From assembly GCF_016876135.2 (NCBI RefSeq), contig NZ_JACAOD020000018.1, forward strand, positions 1 through 52,656: DNA of 52,656 bases, in the 5' to 3' direction. The DNA comes from Candidatus Phytoplasma meliae. GTDB lineage: Bacteria; Bacillota_I; Bacilli_A; Acholeplasmatales; Acholeplasmataceae. Position 1 is the first letter of the stretch. Each line of letters starts with the position of its first letter. Shown here in pieces: positions 8,062 through 17,130 of this stretch. A model generated the notes under the pieces. It ran no database searches. It worked only from the letters and a program-made list of their open reading frames with translations, and had not been told where the DNA came from. The translations under genes and the position numbers were made by a program.

Positions 8062-9189
8062 ATGAAGGATTTTCAAAAAAATAAGAAAAAGTCAATAATT
8101 ACAATTTTTTTAATAATTGGAATAACCGCTTTTATTTTATTAATTCCTATAATTGCTTCTTTTCAACAAAAAACCTCTCAAAATTCAAATAAAACAATAG
8201 TCACAACAACAACTATGCTTCAAGATTTAGTGAAGCATTTAATTGGCGATGTTAATTCAGCTGAAACTAAAGAAACCAAAGAACAAGAAAAATATCAAAA
8301 AATAAAAAACATCGAATGCCAAACTTTAATGGGTGTGGGAATTGATCCTCATAATTATAAAACTAAGTTATCAGATCGTCAAAAAATTAAAGCAGCTGAT
8401 TTAGTAATTGTGAATGGACTTCATTTAGAAGCTAAAATGCCTGATGCTTTTCAACGTTTTGCTAAACCTAATTGTTTGCTTGATGTAGGTGAATTGTTAA
8501 AGGCTGATGATGAAGATAAAGAGTTTTTATTAAAAGAATCAAATTCACAAGATTATGACCCTCATATTTGGTTTCAAATTGATTTATGGATCAAAACTTT
8601 TTTAAATTTAAAAGAAGCACTTTTAGAAAGAAAAATAGTTAACTCACAAGAAGACAAAGAAAAATTAAACACCAATTTTGATATTTATAATACTGCTTTA
8701 GGAAAATTAAAAGAACATATTATCAATTCAATGAAGCCTTTATCCAATAAAGTTATAGTAACTGCTCATGATGCCTTTTCTTATTGGCAAGATTTTTGTC
8801 AACGCCACAAAGTCCCTTTCGAATTAGAATCAATCCAAGGTATTTCTACTCAAACAGAAGCTAGTAATAATAAAATAGTCATTTTAGCACGCAAACTAGC
8901 TCAACAAGATGTTAAAGCTATTTTTACTGAAACTTCTATGCCTAAAGATTCTTTAAAAAGTTTGAAAGAAGAGGTTGACAAACAAAGAAGAGTTCAGGGA
9001 TTCAGTGGTGAAATTAAAATAGTGGAGCAGGAAGAATTATATTCAGATTCTTTAGGAACAGATAAATATCAAGAAAGTTTTCCAGATCCTTCCCATTCCC
9101 AAACTTCAAATCAATATTCACACGCAACTTATATTGGAACTTTTTTAAATAATCTTAAAATTATAACGGAGAACTTATCAAGTGAATAA
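8062..9189 (+). CDS. mntA: Mn/Zn ABC transporter substrate-binding protein (TroA/MntA family)
   Basis: 375 residues. A hydrophobic N-terminal segment (about 12-33) without a lipobox cysteine should anchor it in the membrane. Family landmarks: MGVGIDPHNYK (His97), NGLHLEAKM, DPHIW (His168), VTAHDAFSYW, and ISTQTEAS. Histidine/acid ligands in these positions bind Mn2+ or Zn2+. GLHLEAKM favours the manganese-type subgroup, but specificity is inferred. The ribosome binding site is weak. The stop overlaps the ATPase start by 8 nt, so the four genes form one operon. Confidence 0.9.
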   Translation: MKDFQKNKKKSIITIFLIIGITAFILLIPIIASFQQKTSQNSNKTIVTTTTMLQDLVKHLIGDVNSAETKETKEQEKYQKIKNIECQTLMGVGIDPHNYKTKLSDRQKIKAADLVIVNGLHLEAKMPDAFQRFAKPNCLLDVGELLKADDEDKEFLLKESNSQDYDPHIWFQIDLWIKTFLNLKEALLERKIVNSQEDKEKLNTNFDIYNTALGKLKEHIINSMKPLSNKVIVTAHDAFSYWQDFCQRHKVPFELESIQGISTQTEASNNKIVILARKLAQQDVKAIFTETSMPKDSLKSLKEEVDKQRRVQGFSGEIKIVEQEELYSDSLGTDKYQESFPDPSHSQTSNQYSHATYIGTFLNNLKIITENLSSE

Positions 9190-9973
9190 TCAAACTAAAC
9201 TAGATCAAATGGCAATTATAGTTAAAGATTTAACAGTTAGTTATTATTTAAAACCTGTTTTATGGGATATTGATCTTGATTTTTATCAAAGTTCTTTAAC
9301 AGCCATTGTAGGACCTAATGGAGCAGGAAAATCTACTTTAATTAAAACTTTAATTGAATTAATTCCTAAAGTTTCTGGAGAAATTTTATTTCAAGGAAAA
9401 AAGTATAAAAAAGTAAGAAAGAAAATAGCATATGTTCCACAAAGAAATTCAGTTGATTGGGACTTCCCTACTACTGTTTTTGATGTTGTTTTAATGGGTC
9501 GTTATGGACATTTAGGTTGGTTTCGTAGACCTAATAATAAAGATCATCAAATAGTCATTCAATCTTTACAAAAAGTAGGGATGGAAGCTTTAAAAGAACG
9601 CCAAATCTCAGAACTTTCTGGGGGACAGCAGCAAAGAATTTTTTTAGCACGTGCTTTAGCACAACAAGGAGATATCTATTTAATGGATGAACCTTTTCAA
9701 GGAGTTGATATTCAAACTGAAAAAAAAATTATCGCCGTTTTAAAAGATTTACAAAAAGAAAATAAAACTATTATTGTAGTACATCATGATTTAGAAACGG
9801 TTCCTCAATATTTTGATCATGTTGTTTTGTTAAATATTCAAAAGATAGCAAGTGGATCTATTGCAACTACTTTTACTGCTGAAAATATTCAAAAAACATA
9901 TCAAAATTATCAATTAAAAAATATTGCTCCTTCCTCCCCCCCTCCTCTAATCTCAGGAAATAAGAAATATTAA
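9182..9973 (+). CDS. mntB: Mn/Zn ABC transporter ATP-binding protein
   Basis: 263 residues, starting at GTG (GGAGAA ten bases upstream). Walker A GPNGAGKST, signature LSGGQQQR, Walker B IYLMDEPF and the H-loop VVHHDLE are all present. The segment VDWDFPTTVFDVVLMGR is typical of manganese/zinc importers. It energises the two following permeases. Confidence 0.95.
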   Translation: MNNQTKLDQMAIIVKDLTVSYYLKPVLWDIDLDFYQSSLTAIVGPNGAGKSTLIKTLIELIPKVSGEILFQGKKYKKVRKKIAYVPQRNSVDWDFPTTVFDVVLMGRYGHLGWFRRPNNKDHQIVIQSLQKVGMEALKERQISELSGGQQQRIFLARALAQQGDIYLMDEPFQGVDIQTEKKIIAVLKDLQKENKTIIVVHHDLETVPQYFDHVVLLNIQKIASGSIATTFTAENIQKTYQNYQLKNIAPSSPPPLISGNKKY

Positions 9974-9986
9974 AAGGTAAATTAAT

Positions 9987-11051
9987 GTGATTGCTGATAT
10001 TATATATATTTTATGTCAAAGTAGTACTTTAAAAATTTTTTTAGGCATTTCTTTATTAGGTTTTGCTGCGGGTATTTTAGGAGTTTTTGTTATTTTAAAA
10101 CAAAAAGCTTTATTAGGGGATGCTGTTTCTCATACTGTTTTGCCAGGAATTGCTATATCTTATCTTTTTTTTCATAAAACTGCTATTTGGGTTATTTGGT
10201 TAGGTTCTTTTGGGGCCGCTCTTGTTTCTTTATTTTTGATGGAAATTATGAAAAGGTATTCTAAAATTAAAATAGATACTATTTTATCTTTATTGTTATC
10301 TTCTTTTTTTGGTTTAGGGAATGTTTTAATAGCTTATGCTCAAAAAGGTTCTCAAGATAGTTCTATTGCTGTTTTAGAAAAATTTATTTTTGGACAAGTG
10401 GCGTTAATTTCCAAAGATGATTTGATTTATATAGCTATTGCTTCTTTAATAGTTTTGGTAGTTGTTTTTTGTTTATGGAAAGAATTAAAGATTTTTATTT
10501 TTGATGAGGTATTTGCTAAAAGTATGGGTTTTAATAATATTTTTATTAGTGTTATTTTTAATACTTTATTAATTGGGGTTATTGTTATTAGTTTAAAAAT
10601 TACAGGGATTATTTTAACTAGTGCTTTTTTAATTATGCCTGGTGTTATTGCTCGTCAGATGAGTGATAAATTATTAATCAATTTAATGATTGCTTCTTGT
10701 ATTATGGTTTTTTCTGGTTTATTTGGGGTTTTAGTAAGTACTTTAAATGCTAATGTTCCTACAGGACCTGCTGTTATAGTTACGACAGCTATTCTTTTAT
10801 TTATTGTCTTTTTATTTTCTCCTAAATATGGTGTTTTGCCACGTAAATTTAAAAACTATTGTTATCAAAAAAAGATTCGTAAATTTAAACAATTAATTCA
10901 TTTTTATAAACATCTTACTTATTTTAATGTTCTTGAAATAGATGCTTTTTTATTTGAAGAAAAGTATTTAAGTAAACAACAAGAACAAGTTATCATTACT
11001 GCTAAGGGAATTCATTTAGTGGAAAATTTAATTGATGGACGATTTAAATAA
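9987..11051 (+). CDS. mntC: Mn/Zn ABC transporter permease 1
   Basis: 354 residues, GTG start with AAAGGTAA upstream. About eight transmembrane helices in the first 285 residues, with ALLGDAVSHTVLPG near the N-terminus and LIMPGVIARQM later, both typical of the ABC-3 family. The remaining roughly 70 residues are soluble and end in QVIITAKGIHLVENLI, resembling the last strand and helix of DtxR/MntR-type winged helices. The stop overlaps the next start (TAATG). Confidence 0.92.
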   Translation: MIADIIYILCQSSTLKIFLGISLLGFAAGILGVFVILKQKALLGDAVSHTVLPGIAISYLFFHKTAIWVIWLGSFGAALVSLFLMEIMKRYSKIKIDTILSLLLSSFFGLGNVLIAYAQKGSQDSSIAVLEKFIFGQVALISKDDLIYIAIASLIVLVVVFCLWKELKIFIFDEVFAKSMGFNNIFISVIFNTLLIGVIVISLKITGIILTSAFLIMPGVIARQMSDKLLINLMIASCIMVFSGLFGVLVSTLNANVPTGPAVIVTTAILLFIVFLFSPKYGVLPRKFKNYCYQKKIRKFKQLIHFYKHLTYFNVLEIDAFLFEEKYLSKQQEQVIITAKGIHLVENLIDGRFK

Positions 11052-12133
11052 TGTTGAAATTAATCCATCAATTTGATTTAGATGTTTATGTGGTTTTAAT
11101 TTTTTGTGCTTTAGCTTTGTCGGTTTTAGGTGTTTTTTTGGTTTTAAAAAAAGTTTCCATGGTTATTGATGCTATTAGTCATAGTGTTTTATTAGGGATT
11201 GTTTTAGCTTTTTTAGTAGTTAGAAATTTAAATTCTCCTTTTTTAATTTTAGGAGCTACTGTAATTGGACTTTTGACTGTTTGTTTAGTTGAATTAATAG
11301 GTACTAATCCTAGGATTAAAAAAGATTCTGCTATTGGGATTGTTTTTACCTTTTTCTTTGCTTTAGCTATTATCATTATTAGTGTTTATATTCGTGATGT
11401 TCATATGGATGCTGATGCTGCTTTATTAGGAAATATTGAATTAACTAATCAAAGACAATTACCTAAAATTATTATTGTTTTATTAGTAAATCTTGGTTTT
11501 ATCATTCTTTTTTATAAAGAATTAAAGATTTTTATTTTTGATCCTGCTTTAGCTGCTATTTTAGGTTTTTCTTCTTTAATCATTAATTATTGTCTCATGG
11601 CTTTAATATCTGTGACAGCTGTTATTTCTTTTGATATTGTTGGTTCTGTGATGACTATTGCATGTATTATTGGTCCTGCTTCAATTGCTCTTTTATTAAG
11701 TAAAAAATTAATTAATTGTATCTTGTTATCAATGTGGTTTGCTTTTGTTACTTCTAGTTTAGGTTATTTTTTAGGAATTATCTTGGATCTTCCAGTATCA
11801 GGATTAATTTCAGTAGTTATTTTAGTTCTTTTTTTATTAGTTCTTATTTTTGAACCACAAAATGGAATAATAGCCAAGATTATTAAAAATTATTTTCAAA
11901 AAAAATCTTTTATGATAATTACTTTCTTAATGCATTTATATAACAATGATAAAGCTTGTAAAATTAATTATTTATCCAAATTAAAAGAAGAATTACAATG
12001 GTCTTGTGTTAATTATGATCGTTGTATCCAAAAATCTTTAAAATTAGATTATATTGTGATTAAAAATAATTATATTTTTCTAAAACCTTTAGGTAAACAA
12101 ATTTTAGAAGAAAAAATAGCTTCTTCTATTTGA
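11051..12133 (+). CDS. mntD: Mn/Zn ABC transporter permease 2
   Basis: 360 residues, second ABC-3 permease (MVIDAISHSVLLG; ACIIGPASIALLL). It probably forms a heterodimer with the preceding permease. The cytoplasmic C-terminus (about 290-360) again looks like a winged helix (YLSKLKEELQW, then LKPLGKQILEEKI). The gene ends in TGA, so TGA is a stop codon here. The 299-nt gap downstream shows only a weak 7-bp hairpin near 12160 and promoter-like AT sequence. Confidence 0.92.
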   Translation: MLKLIHQFDLDVYVVLIFCALALSVLGVFLVLKKVSMVIDAISHSVLLGIVLAFLVVRNLNSPFLILGATVIGLLTVCLVELIGTNPRIKKDSAIGIVFTFFFALAIIIISVYIRDVHMDADAALLGNIELTNQRQLPKIIIVLLVNLGFIILFYKELKIFIFDPALAAILGFSSLIINYCLMALISVTAVISFDIVGSVMTIACIIGPASIALLLSKKLINCILLSMWFAFVTSSLGYFLGIILDLPVSGLISVVILVLFLLVLIFEPQNGIIAKIIKNYFQKKSFMIITFLMHLYNNDKACKINYLSKLKEELQWSCVNYDRCIQKSLKLDYIVIKNNYIFLKPLGKQILEEKIASSI

Positions 12134-12367
12134 CCATTTTTATTTTACTAGCTACCTCCAATTCTTCTTAATAGTTGGAATATTTACAATTTATACTTCA
12201 AAATAAGGTATAATATATAGGTAATTTCATTTTTAAATTTATATTTTTATTACTATGATATTAATTATAAATTTTATACTTATTGTTTGTTTTATCAAAT
12301 TTTTAATTTTTAATTTTTTTTGATTATGAATGTTTTATAAATTAGTATCTTAAAATAGAGAACCAAT

Positions 12368-12373
12368 TATAAT
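12368..12373 (+). promoter_or_regulatory. -10 box before the 449-residue membrane protein
   Basis: TATAAT about 60 nt before the start codon. A second TATAAT is at 12209-12214 with TTTACA 20 nt upstream. No -35 box is convincing for the nearer one. Confidence 0.4.
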
Positions 12374-12432
12374 ATAAAGTACATAATTGATCGAATATAA
12401 AAATTTTTTGCTAGATACAAAGGAGTTAAATT

Positions 12433-13782
12433 ATGAATTTGAAAATTAAAAAAATATTTTTTATAGGAATAATTTTACATTTATTTTATTTATGTTTTTT
12501 ATTAGTTTTACATATTTTTAATTTTGTTCACTGTTTTAAGAATAAAAATCCTTATCGAGATAATGTTGTTTATGGTGTTGATGATTATGATCGTAATTTT
12601 ATAAATAATAATACAACAACTGATAATTCAGGTACAAGCCAAGGAGTTGATACAAAAGTAAAAGAATGTGAAAATAAATCAACTAAACAACAACAACAAT
12701 TAACTCAAGAATTAGAAGCAATAGAATCTATTCAAACAGAAATTAATCAATTAATTGAACAAAATCCTGAATTAAAAGATGATTTAACAAATCATGATAA
12801 ATATAAATCAGCTCAAGATGTGTATGCCAAAATTAAAGGATTACAGCAAGAGAATAAGTTTGCAGAAGCTTTAAACTTGTTAGGTTTTAAACAAAGTTTA
12901 TGGCAGTCTGTGAAGTCTATGTTTATCTCTTCTCAAACAACTTTAAAAGATGCTTTTACAACGGTACTAGATGATTTAAAAAAAATCAAAGAAACTAAAA
13001 ATAAACAACAACAACAATTAACTCAAGAATTAGAAGCAATAGAATCTATTCAAACAGAAATTAATCAATTAATTAATGAAACACCAGAGTTGGAAAACTT
13101 GTTAATTAATGCTCAAGAGTTTTTAATAAACGATAAAAATTATAAACAGATTCAAAGTGCGCACGATGAAATTAAAAAATTACAGCAAGAAAATAAGTTT
13201 GAAGAAGCTTTAAACTTGTTAGCTCCTGAACGAAGTTTCTTGGAGTCTATGTTTACCTCTTCTCAAACAACTTTAAAAGATGATTTTAAAACGGTACTAA
13301 ATAATTTAAAAAATATCAAAAATAAATTCACTGATACTAATCAATCAAATGCAGTTTTATCATCAGAAGAGAAAAAAAGTTGGTGGTCTAAAATAACTAA
13401 TCTTTGGCCATCTGTTTCAGCTCAACCAGATAATGATGCATTGTTGCAATATGAATCAGAAAAAAAGATTCCAGCATTAGACAAATTTTTTAATGAACAT
13501 CCTTTTGTAGCGCGAATACTTGCTAGATGTTTAGGCGAAAAGTCAACTAATTTATCACAAATTATTTCTTTTTTAAGTAGACAAATTTTCGAGGTAACAG
13601 GAAAACATGTAAAAAATGAAGTTGTAAAGGCTGAAATAGAAATTCCTGAAAAAGCGAAAAAAGCTGTTGGAGAGCATGTGACAAAAATTATTATTGCATC
13701 TGTTTCTAGTGTCTCTTTGTTAGTTACCATGATTTACTGGATGGTTCTTAAAAAACGTTCTTCAAAAAATAAAATTAAATAA
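12433..13782 (+). CDS. Secreted/membrane-anchored protein with two 106-residue repeats
   Basis: 449 residues with a perfect ribosome binding site (AAAGGAG). N-terminal hydrophobic segment (about 8-32), a long glutamine/lysine/glutamate-rich helical middle that is probably coiled coil, and a C-terminal transmembrane helix (about 416-436) followed by a basic tail (LKKRSSKNKIK), giving N-in/C-in topology with the repeats outside. Residues about 84-189 and 190-295 are tandem copies (QQQQLTQELEAIESIQTEIN in both). I do not recognise the family; it looks like a phytoplasma-specific surface protein. Whether the N-terminal segment is cleaved is uncertain. Confidence 0.75.
   Translation: MNLKIKKIFFIGIILHLFYLCFLLVLHIFNFVHCFKNKNPYRDNVVYGVDDYDRNFINNNTTTDNSGTSQGVDTKVKECENKSTKQQQQLTQELEAIESIQTEINQLIEQNPELKDDLTNHDKYKSAQDVYAKIKGLQQENKFAEALNLLGFKQSLWQSVKSMFISSQTTLKDAFTTVLDDLKKIKETKNKQQQQLTQELEAIESIQTEINQLINETPELENLLINAQEFLINDKNYKQIQSAHDEIKKLQQENKFEEALNLLAPERSFLESMFTSSQTTLKDDFKTVLNNLKNIKNKFTDTNQSNAVLSSEEKKSWWSKITNLWPSVSAQPDNDALLQYESEKKIPALDKFFNEHPFVARILARCLGEKSTNLSQIISFLSRQIFEVTGKHVKNEVVKAEIEIPEKAKKAVGEHVTKIIIASVSSVSLLVTMIYWMVLKKRSSKNKIK
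12684..13074 (+). repeat. Internal direct repeat in the membrane-protein gene (318-nt period)
   Basis: Positions 12684-12756 and 13002-13074 are identical over 73 nt, and similarity continues through both 318-nt units. Identity at synonymous positions means a recent duplication or ongoing gene conversion. Confidence 0.85.
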
Positions 13783-13872
13783 CATCGTGTTTTTAATCCT
13801 TAATATTAATAATTTAGTAAAAAAAGAGGATTTAATATTTCCTCATGTTAAAAATTAGTAATTTATCAAAAA

Positions 13873-14456
13873 AATGGATAATACATGTGGTTTAAAGGAT
13901 GTTTCTTTTTCTTTGCCTGAAAAAAGGATAATTTTTATTACAGATAAATCAGAATCTGAAAAATTTACTTTACTTAATCTTTTGTGAGGATTAGATTATT
14001 CTACTCAAGGAAATATTTATGTTTATTGTCAAAATATTATCTCTTATTCTTTTGACTCCTTAAATTCTTATCGTAATCATTTTTTAGGTTTTGTTTTTCA
14101 AGAATATAATTTATTAGAGAATTTAACTGTTTTAATTTATTATTTATATGAAACAAGTTATATACATTAAAACATAAAGATATTGGTATTTTAAAATCAT
14201 TAGGACCCTTTAATCAAGATGTTACTAAAATCTTTAACTATTTAAAGTTAAAATTAAGTTTGATTCAATGTATCGGTGTATTTGTTTATGGATTGTTTTT
14301 GTTAAAATACAATTAACAATACGTGAAAATTTTATTGACGTATTAAAATACTTTTTCCCACATTTATATATAGCGCTTACATTAAACCTTATTATCTTTT
14401 TAACATTATCTTTTGTTTATCCTCGCGCACTTAATCATATCGCTGTGAAAAAATAA
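13873..14456 (+). pseudogene. Remnant of a MacB/FtsX-type ABC transporter (ATPase fused to permease tail)
   Basis: From ATG 13873 the frame reads LKDVSFSLPEKRIIFIT..., an ABC ATPase start whose Walker A has decayed (DKSESEKFT in place of GKSGSGKST), then a TGA (13985-13987) after LLNLL, then GLDYSTQGNIY...FVFQEYNLLENLTV up to TAA at 14169. A different frame continues with KDIGILKSLGPFNQDVTKIF, a permease motif, and after one more shift (14268-14456) with a last membrane helix ending YPRALNHIAVKK. The middle of the gene pair is deleted. Stops, frameshifts and lost ATP-binding residues show it is dead. Confidence 0.8.
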
Positions 14457-14497
14457 TAAAAAAATATTCAAATAAAATATAAAAAAAGGTGTATAAA

Positions 14498-14707
14498 ATG
14501 GACAATTATAATATAATTTTATTTTTTTTAGTATCGTTAATTTTGTTATTATTCAGTTTTTTTGTAAATAAAGCGAACAAAACAATGAATGAAAAAAATA
14601 GAAAATTAATTGAAAAAAATATACAATTATCAAAAGAAAAGATAACACAATTAGAACAAAACAATATTTTATTAAAACAATTAAACGAAACATTAAAAAA
14701 TAAATAA
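14498..14707 (+). CDS. Small membrane protein with a coiled-coil tail
   Basis: 69 residues from ATG 14498, chosen over a GTG nine bases earlier because AAAGGTG stands six bases upstream of it. One N-terminal transmembrane helix (about 5-24) followed by a lysine/glutamine/leucine heptad-like region. Same architecture as the two small genes at 39898-40508. A strong terminator follows. Function unknown. Confidence 0.7.
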   Translation: MDNYNIILFFLVSLILLLFSFFVNKANKTMNEKNRKLIEKNIQLSKEKITQLEQNNILLKQLNETLKNK

Positions 14708-14720
14708 ATTAATAAAAAAA

Positions 14721-14756
14721 GCTAAATGTTTATTCATTTAAACGTTTGGCTTTTTT
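14721..14756 (+). terminator. Intrinsic terminator
   Basis: GCTAAATGTTT (14721-14731) pairs with AAACGTTTGGC (14740-14750, two G-U pairs) and is followed by six Ts. Confidence 0.85.
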
Positions 14757-14876
14757 ATAACTTTTATATATTTTTGTAACAAAGTTATTCCAAATTATAT
14801 ATTCAAAGCATATAATTATAATGTAATAATTATAATTTTAATTATTATTAATACAACTAGAAAGACATACATGTAG

Positions 14877-15545
14877 ATGTTATATAATTTGAAAAATAAG
14901 AAATTATTGTTTTGGGGATTGACAATTATTGCAATAATATCTTTTATCTTAGTCCTATTTATGATTTTATTTTTCTGTTTTGCAAACAATAATGAAAAGC
15001 AAAACAATAACAATGAAAGCGTTCATAAGATCAATGCGATAAAACCAATTGATTATAACCCTAAAAAAATTAAATTAAACTTAACTAAACAAGAAAATAA
15101 TAAACAGATAATTAATGATTATATAGTTTTTGGAATGTTTCCTAAAGATAAAACCAATTATATTATAAACGGTATTAAAAATAATGTCAGAACAGAGGGA
15201 ATTAATGAATATTTTTATGATGAGAACGCTACATTAATCAAACAACAAATTTATAATTTTGATCAGACTTTAGGGAATAAATATGAATTTAGCTATTTTG
15301 ATTATGATAATCGACGAGTACGCGAAAAATTGTGTTATAGCCCTCATGGCATAAAAGAAAAAAGATATACATATGATTATAATAGCAATGGGCAAATTAT
15401 TAAAGCAAAAGAATATACTTTCGGAGATAGAAGCGATTTTCAATATGATTATTTTTATAATGATCATCAAGAATTGATATACCAACAACAATATTTTCCT
15501 GATGGTGTTTTAGGTATAAAATCATTTTACCTTTATCAATCATAA
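14877..15545 (+). CDS. Membrane-anchored protein with YD/DUF2963-like repeats
   Basis: 222 residues. N-terminal transmembrane segment (about 12-38) with a short basic cytoplasmic start, then an asparagine-rich stretch, then repeated short blocks of the type YxYDxNxxxIKxxxY (for example EYFYDENATLIKQQIYNF and YTYDYNSNGQIIKAKEY). These resemble the DUF2963 repeats of the large protein at 47720. It probably faces the host. The ribosome binding site is poor. A bidirectional terminator separates it from the convergent SufU gene. Confidence 0.7.
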   Translation: MLYNLKNKKLLFWGLTIIAIISFILVLFMILFFCFANNNEKQNNNNESVHKINAIKPIDYNPKKIKLNLTKQENNKQIINDYIVFGMFPKDKTNYIINGIKNNVRTEGINEYFYDENATLIKQQIYNFDQTLGNKYEFSYFDYDNRRVREKLCYSPHGIKEKRYTYDYNSNGQIIKAKEYTFGDRSDFQYDYFYNDHQELIYQQQYFPDGVLGIKSFYLYQS

Positions 15546-15608
15546 AGACACTGATATTTTCACATAAGAATAAATTATTTATAATTCAATGTAAATTTGG
15601 ATGATATT

Positions 15609-15636
15609 AAAAAAGACCTTTTTAAAGGTCTTTTTT
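15609..15636. terminator. Bidirectional intrinsic terminator
   Basis: Near-perfect palindrome AAAGACCTTT-TT-AAAGGTCTTT (15612-15633) flanked by A and T runs, between two convergent genes. Confidence 0.85.
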
Positions 15637-15688
15637 ATTTTTATATTTTGTTGTTTATTTAATTGATTATATATATTCATATAATAAG

Positions 15689-16111
15689 TTATTGGGACCA
15701 AAAAGCTTCTAAAGTTTGCCAAGGTAACAAAACACAATTAATTTTATGAGGTAATTGATAAACTATATCAAAAGTTTTTAAATCTTGATTAAGTTCATTA
15801 TCATGATAAGTTTCTTGTTTAATCATTGCTATAAAATGTTTGATTTTTCTTAAAGATGCTTCTTTATCTAATTTTTTCATATGTATAGACATTAGACTTG
15901 CAGAGGCACAACAAATGGAACAAGCATTAGCTTCATATTTAAGATCTAAGATTCTTTGATTGCTATCGAGTTTTATTTGGATGATAATTTGATCACCACA
16001 ATAAGAAGTTGTTTTTTCAAATTGCCAATAACCTTGATGTTTGATATCAGTTTGATTTTGAGGATTTCGATAATGATTCATAATTATTTCATGTTTTTTT
16101 TGATCTAACAT
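15689..16111 (-). CDS. Fe-S cluster scaffold protein (SufU/IscU family)
   Basis: 140 residues. The cluster ligands are in place: Cys38 and Asp40 (SYCGD), Cys64 (ANACSICCASASLM) and Cys126 (INCVLLPW), with two extra cysteines at 67 and 68. It assembles [Fe-S] clusters or shuttles sulfur from a cysteine desulfurase. No desulfurase gene lies nearby, which is unusual because sufS and sufU are normally adjacent. SufU versus IscU cannot be settled from this sequence alone. It is the last gene of a minus-strand run with the two NlpA-like genes. Confidence 0.87.
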   Translation of the reverse strand: MLDQKKHEIIMNHYRNPQNQTDIKHQGYWQFEKTTSYCGDQIIIQIKLDSNQRILDLKYEANACSICCASASLMSIHMKKLDKEASLRKIKHFIAMIKQETYHDNELNQDLKTFDIVYQLPHKINCVLLPWQTLEAFWSQ

Positions 16112-16136
16112 TTTATCTTTTCCCTTTCTCCTTAAT

Positions 16137-17051
16137 CTATAAATGACAACTTGACGATTGTGTTTTATGTAAGAATTTGTTTTCTATTTTCTTTTTTAAA
16201 GCAATAGGATCTTCAACCATAATATAATCTTGGGTGGTACCACCATATGCAAATTGATGTTTTTTATAATTAGGGCTATTTAATACTTTTTGTAAAATAG
16301 CTATTTTAGGGTTATTTTCGTTTTCTTTGGTGGTGGCTAAAATGACGGCATAAGATAAAAAGACATCTTCTTGGGGCTCAATGTTGTAATCTGGTCCTTC
16401 GCCGATAGAACCTATTCTAATAAAATTATCATGACGCATCATCCCAGGGCAATTAATAGCTAAATCATATTTTTGTTGATTTTGAAATTTTTGGGATATA
16501 TCTAAAAGATGAGAAGTTTTCATAAATTGTAAATCATAAATATTTTCGATATCCATTAAATTTAATTCAAAACCTTTGGTTTTGATTTTTTCTTCAGGAA
16601 TGTTAATAAGTTTTAATTTTTTTAATAAAAAAAGAGAACGAGATAAATCACAAGGAGCTATATGTAACTCATTGAAAGGGGCAAACAAAAGGCGTAAATG
16701 TTTATGTTTTTTGACATCTTCTAATGTTTTTACTCCTAAGGCATTATTTTTATGAATGAATAAGCCGTATTTAGGGTGAAATAATGGACTTACCATTACT
16801 AAAAGTTTTTGTGCAGGACTGTTTTGATAAATATTGTTATATCCTTGCATAGTGTGAAAATTATTACTAATATTAGCATCAATTAAACCAGCTTTAAGAG
16901 CATCGTTGCTTGATAATTGATATTGGTCGATTACCTCTTTTTCGCTTAAAATTTGAAGTTGAGTGTTATAGGCGTTAAAATCATTTTTTATTTCTAATAA
17001 AGTGTTAATTACTCGTTCAAAAGGACTTGCTATTTTAATTATTTGTTTCAT
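16137..17051 (-). CDS. NlpA/MetQ-family binding protein without signal peptide (copy 1)
   Basis: 304 residues homologous to the next gene upstream. It begins directly at the first core strand (MKQIIKIASPFERVINTL), so there is no signal peptide, lipobox or membrane anchor. Family landmarks are PKYGLFIHKN, APCDLSRSLFLLKKLKLI and the C-terminal GGTTQDYIMVEDP. MetQ-type proteins bind methionine outside the cell, but here export looks impossible from the sequence. The ribosome binding site is AAAAGGG. A cytoplasmic ligand-binding role is inference. Confidence 0.75.
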   Translation of the reverse strand: MKQIIKIASPFERVINTLLEIKNDFNAYNTQLQILSEKEVIDQYQLSSNDALKAGLIDANISNNFHTMQGYNNIYQNSPAQKLLVMVSPLFHPKYGLFIHKNNALGVKTLEDVKKHKHLRLLFAPFNELHIAPCDLSRSLFLLKKLKLINIPEEKIKTKGFELNLMDIENIYDLQFMKTSHLLDISQKFQNQQKYDLAINCPGMMRHDNFIRIGSIGEGPDYNIEPQEDVFLSYAVILATTKENENNPKIAILQKVLNSPNYKKHQFAYGGTTQDYIMVEDPIALKKKIENKFLHKTQSSSCHL

Positions 17052-17130
17052 ATTGATAAATTCCCTTTTAAGTTTAGTTTTGGGTAACTTGATTTTTTAT
17101 TTTGTTAAAGTACCACATTTAATTATTTTG

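Noticed and set aside
12134..12200. Terminator after mntD
   Set aside because: Only a 7-bp AT-rich stem without a T run could be found.
13985..13987. TGA read as tryptophan
   Set aside because: Real genes here end in TGA (mntD, yqeG, ileS) and Trp is TGG; this TGA replaces a glycine codon in a decayed gene.
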